Positions 60,901 to 64,000 of a DNA stretch of 64,000 bases are shown in pieces; the stretch's first letter is position 1, and every line of letters begins with the position of its first letter. The DNA comes from Tetradesmus obliquus (taxonomy: Eukaryota; Chlorophyta; Chlorophyceae; Sphaeropleales; Scenedesmaceae): NCBI GenBank assembly GCA_030272155.1, contig CP126193.1:6324001-6388000 (forward strand), read 5' to 3'. The translations under genes and the position numbers were made by a program. Under the pieces are notes generated by a model. That model made no database searches, was not told the origin of the DNA, and was given only the letters and a program-made list of their open reading frames with translations.

Positions 60901-63900
60901 AGTGGTGGGTGCCGGGAAAGATCGTGGAGGTGCGCAAGCGCCTGGCTGGCGTGTGGCGCGCCCCGGGCGGCAGCAGGGACGTGCTGCTGCTGGACATCGC
61001 GCTGGACAACTACTTCAGGTGCGGCCTGCGCTGCTGTGTGCACTGCATTTTGTATTTTCTGAGCGATTTGATGACAGCATGTGCACCTGGAGGGACGTGC
61101 TGCTGCTGGACATCGCACTGAACAAACTACTTCAGGTGCGGCGAGTGCTGCGGACTGCAGCACGCATGATGTTTGAAAACACAACAAGTTATTGATCACC
61201 TTCTGCTGGACATTGCACTGGACAACCGCGTCGTGTGCAGAGAGGGGCTGTCTGGCATTGTCTTTTCATTGCCCAGTAATGCTCTAGTCATGTGGCTCTC
61301 TGGGGCTTGTGGCTTGTGTGTGGGTGTTCCACGTTTCAAGAAGGAGCGTTACATTGCTTTGTTCATTGCTCTCTGCTTGCAGGACAATGATTGAGCGCAC
61401 TGACCGCTCCACGCTGAGCAGGGACAACCTGGTGGACATGGTCGGCATGGTGCTGGAGAACGCAGGCATTGCGGTGAGTGACATGTTATTTTCAGTTCAA
61501 ATCATGCATGCACAGCTGTCGACGGGCCTGTGAGACAAAGTGATTTCATATGCTGCTGCATCATGCAACACATGATGTGAGTGCAAGCACTTTGACTGTT
61601 CAACTGCAGGACGTGCTGCATGTTGCAAACTCATGCGGTTGCCCCACTTGCAGCAGTTGGCCTGCCCTTTAGACAGGCCTATTCGCACCCTCCGCGTCCA
61701 TTCGTCTTCTCGTAACACTTTCCGCCCAGATCGGCTAGCACAGTGCACCTTTGGCACAGGTGACCAGTTCATTCAATTTCTCGTGGCTGGTAACATGTGT
61801 GTCGCATGTCTCGCGGCTGCGAACGGTGGCTGCTCGCAGGAGAGCGCCACTGGACCAGGTGCTTGCTGATACTGCGTCGCACAGCGCACATTCCCATCAG
61901 TCATGCATTAGTTCACTCTGTTGCGGGTCATAACACTTATGTTTGTGGTGCGGCTGCGATCAGTGCGAGAAGTAAGCAGCTAGTGTCATGTGCAGGTGCT
62001 TGCAGGACAGCTGTCCCCTTCAGCAGGCCCAACCTCTTCGCACCCAGCACCATTCACAAACAGCGAAGAAAAAGATCAGCAGCTTGTTTTTCGGATGTAC
62101 AGTGCACTGTCCATGACTGTGGAAAGCGCACGCAGGCAGCAAAGCATCAGCACAGTGTGCTTGTACTGGCAGTGCACACCTGCATGGTGACCGTGTGGTG
62201 TTACCCAAGTCGTACTATTTTACCAGTAGGACTTTAAAACAACCTTTCAACTATCTCTGATGAATTTATTGACTAGTTGCAGCCCTCTGAGACCGACAGT
62301 GCAGACTCTGGACTCTGTTGGTCCCATCTAAACAGATCTGTCACACCTACCCAATGCATGTTTCAAGGGCCTGTCGATCACAAACACTACACTCATTGAT
62401 AAAACTATCTCTGACTGGCTAAGATGGGCAGGCCCGCACGGCGATAGCCGAGCTTGTTTTCTAATCTTTTGCTGTGCGGTGTCTACTGTTTCCCGCCTGC
62501 AGTGCGAGTCGGACGACCTGCAGCAGTGCGGCAGGCTGTGGGGCCGCGTGGCTTCTGCAGGCAACCGCTGGAGCGGCGAGTGGGGCCTGCAGGCACTTGC
62601 AGCAGCGCAGCGCCTGGAGCTGTCGCTTGCAGGATACGCGGATGACATGTGCAGCCACACACAGGTGCGACACACAGAAGGGCTGCTGGTTTGGACAGGG
62701 ATAATCAGGTTGTGCAGGATCCTCTGATCCAGTGGCCTGCTGATCCGTGCACGGCGTCCACGGTGGCGGTGCAGCTGGGCAGGTTGCTGCATCGACCTGC
62801 ACCCTGTCGACAAGCTGCACGTTCAATCCGTGTGCTTCACACCGTTGATGAATCACAGCTCATCCTGTTCTCACTTTTGCATGTCTTCTGGCCTCCTGTG
62901 ATGCCGTTGGCTGTTGTCACTATGGCTCAATTGCTGACACGGTTTGTATGCTGCTGTCTGCTGCCGCCTGCTGCTGCAGCGCCACGCGGAGGCGCTGGGC
63001 AAGGCAGCCAAGGTGGACCAGGCATTCATCCTCAACTTTGGGGAGGAGGTGGTGCGAGGCCAGCCCGTGTTTGTGCTGAGCGGGCTGCTGCAGGACCTGG
63101 AGAGGCACCTGCGCGACGCAGCTGGCGCAGGACCCTGGCAGGTGAGGGTTTGAGCATATGTTTGACCAGATGTTTGACCAGATGTTGACCTTGCAGCAGC
63201 AGACTGTGTTGTGCTGCTATGGCTTTCAGACTTCCTGCAGGCATTGTCACCCTTTTCCGCAAATTGTTCAGGATGCTGCTCATCAGTGCTCAAGTAGGCT
63301 ATGTCATATGTTGAGTGCTGCATGTGTTGCCTGCTGCAGGTCATCAGCCAGATGCCTGCTCTGGGTGAGGTGACAGTCCAGAGCCTGACAGACATCAAGG
63401 GCCAGGCCTTCGCTTCAAACATAAAGTAGCACCTTTCAAGCACTTTTCCTCAGCAGTGTTTGTGTGTTGCTGCGCCTGCTGCCCCATCCTGCAGGTCATC
63501 AGCCAGGTGCCTGGTCTGGGCGAGGTGACAGTGCAGAGCTTTGCATGAAATCGGGGTTGTTGCTTAGCATTGTCTGTGTTGCTGTGCCTGCTGCCCCTCC
63601 TGCAGGTCATCAGCCAGGTTCCTGCACTGGGTGAGGTGACAGTGCAGAGCCTGGCAGACATCCAGGGCCAGGCCTTTGACAAGCCGCTGGTGCTCATCTG
63701 CGAGAAGCTGGGAGGCATGGAGGTGAGCAGCAGCAGCAGCAGCAGCGCTGCATGGACTAAGCAGCTGTGTGTGTGGGTTTGCAAATTCAGTTGCTGTGCT
63801 TGCTGCGTGATTGGTGCTAGAGGCTCTGCCAGCTTCGGGTGTTCCGTCCAGATCACGTATAGATGCAGCCAGCGCAGCAGTCCCACAATGCATGCCTGCC

Positions 63901-64000
63901 ACTAAAGTCAACTGCTTATTCTTGCTGTATCGGCACTGCTGCGCTGCTGCTGCTTGCAGGACATCCCGCCAGGCATCACTGCTGTGCTGACCAAGAGCAG
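56237..64000 (+). CDS. GWD: Alpha-glucan water dikinase (GWD family), partial
   Basis: GWD phosphorylates starch glucosyl residues with ATP in the plastid, opening granules for breakdown. Fourteen exons: 56237-56392, 56896-57041, 57401-57553, 57948-58074, 58213-58352, 58792-58938, 59482-59674, 60127-60289, 60896-61018, 61383-61473, 62503-62664, 62980-63141, 63606-63722, 63960-64000 (cut). Phases agree; about 640 aa in the window. The Ser/Arg-rich start (SSRRSSVVAHAVQAPPAPA) looks like a chloroplast transit peptide. A CBM45-like starch-binding module follows (VLHWGINEWEAPP, ENWINNGSCYSVQ). The dikinase core shows EPFLEQWHQKLHQNTTPEDV, LWTLKTCHSGADMD, WWVPGKIVEVRKRLAGVW and LLLDIALDNYFRTMIERTD. 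The window ends at DIPPGITAVLT, just before the catalytic histidine. Only about 640 residues precede it, shorter than plant GWD1 and nearer PWD. The start codon is not found. Confidence 0.9.
56418..56484. repeat. Long hairpin in a GWD intron
   Basis: Arms 56418-56447 and 56457-56484 are complementary over 28 base pairs with one 2-nt bulge, including 18 consecutive perfect pairs, around a 9-nt loop. It starts 26 bp after the donor of exon 56237-56392. Confidence 0.92.
56772..56835 (+). repeat. Acceptor-edge copy of GWD exon 56896-57041
   Basis: Repeats the acceptor and first ~20 codons (GVTVVATKDASGYSVLVEA) with silent changes. It has no donor. A degenerate copy of the same exon's other end, with an in-frame TAA, is at about 57185-57262. 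Confidence 0.85.
57257..57298. repeat. Perfect 18-bp inverted repeat in a GWD intron
   Basis: Arms 57257-57274 and 57281-57298 are perfectly complementary around a 6-nt loop (CGCGCA). The left arm begins inside the degenerate copy of exon 56896-57041. Confidence 0.95.
57880..57940 (+). repeat. CTG microsatellite before the GWD acceptor at 57947
   Basis: About 18 CTG units, with two CTA interruptions, end 7 bp before the acceptor of exon 57948-58074. The coding strand carries CTG, as in the other intron ends of this window. Confidence 0.92.
58430..58640 (+). repeat. Two donor-edge copies of GWD exon 58213-58352
   Basis: The exon end YQSKDIAWMQKVTSERMTDK and its GTGCGG or GTGGGT donor recur with donors at 58496 and 58638 (functional 58353): spacings of 143 and 142 bp. 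TTTAGGG-like telomeric motifs lie between the copies. An acceptor-edge copy of this exon is at about 58108-58150. Confidence 0.92.
58998..59200 (+). repeat. Two donor-edge copies of GWD exon 58792-58938
   Basis: The exon end DDIRMGILHIMREYGIKEGH recurs almost unchanged with donors at 59068 and 59197 (functional 58939): spacings of 129 and 129 bp. The intron start, with its GTTATAACATGTGTTAGTAA-like sequence, is copied too. Confidence 0.95.
59755..59950 (+). repeat. Two donor-edge copies of GWD exon 59482-59674
   Basis: The exon end DHGKITKERMEGMNIPIK recurs with donors at 59818 and 59944 (functional 59675): spacings of 143 and 126 bp. Both copies share an R-L-E to R-M-E change relative to the functional exon, so one copy probably arose from the other. 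Confidence 0.95.
60430..60500 (+). repeat. Donor-edge copy of GWD exon 60127-60289
   Basis: Repeats the exon end MAKGHLDGDTTWMLFDML with a GTGCGG donor, about 210 bp downstream of the functional edge. An acceptor-edge copy of the next exon (NEWWVPGK) is at about 60775-60820, and donor-edge copies of LLLDIALDNYF are at about 61090-61140 and 61200-61230. Confidence 0.9.
63339..63547 (+). repeat. Two acceptor-edge copies of GWD exon 63606-63722
   Basis: Copies at 63339-63412 and 63495-63547 repeat the CTGCAG acceptor and VISQ-P-LGEVTVQS before the complete exon at 63606. They lack donors, and the later one is shorter and more decayed. Confidence 0.92.

Noticed and set aside
1..64000. tRNA, rRNA or snRNA genes
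   Set aside because: I scanned for T-loop-like GGTTCGA cores with matching arms and for conserved rRNA blocks and found none; short RNA genes could still be missed by eye.

Overview
The window looks like nuclear DNA of a green alga (Chlorophyta). The genes are split into many short exons by GT-AG introns, the products are typical of plants and algae (starch dikinase, plastid or mitochondrial tRNA thiolase, UPF2, a flagella-associated protein), TGTAA poly(A) signals sit 46-49 nt after two stop codons, TTTAGGG-type telomere-like motifs occur inside introns, and CAG/CTG triplet repeats are extreme. A scenedesmid or chlamydomonad-type alga would fit, but I cannot name the species. I rebuilt exon chains by hand. 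In every multi-exon model the splice phases agree and the exon lengths sum to whole codons, which is the main support for the boundaries given.

Layout. 1-9524 (-): UPF2 (nonsense-mediated decay), cut by the left edge. 9525-10788: intergenic, with a complete non-autonomous hAT-like element (9814-10539) flanked by an 8-bp target duplication. 10789-13362 (+): signal peptidase complex subunit 2. 14006-16121 (+): small secreted protein with a dirigent/allene-oxide-cyclase-like core. 16122-18128: no gene recognised. 18129-19784 (-): Q-rich hypothetical protein. 20128-24293 (+): MnmA-type tRNA 2-thiouridylase. 25185-27382 (+): methylosome subunit pICln. 27383-30847: about 3.5 kb without a recognisable gene. 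30848-36345 (+): membrane-anchored KAP-family P-loop NTPase. 36728-37341 (+): orphan second copy of the last two pICln exons. 37507-46721 (-): large CFAP92/DUF4550-like protein. 47202-52085 (-): M16-family peptidase-like protein without the zinc motif. 52397-55518 (+): 4'-phosphopantetheinyl transferase. 56237 to the right edge (+): alpha-glucan water dikinase, cut before its catalytic histidine.

The genes do not form one pathway. Three pairs are head-to-head (UPF2/SPC2, Q-rich/MnmA, M16/PPTase) and probably share promoter regions. The most striking feature is architectural. Almost every gene carries tandem, decaying copies of exon edges, each a splice site plus adjoining exon and intron, spread through its introns at a spacing of about 120-145 bp. 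In addition, long CTG runs on the coding strand sit directly before 3' splice sites, where a polypyrimidine tract is expected. Two near-perfect hairpins in dikinase introns and the regular 137-bp junction array in the CFAP92-like gene are the sharpest local examples.
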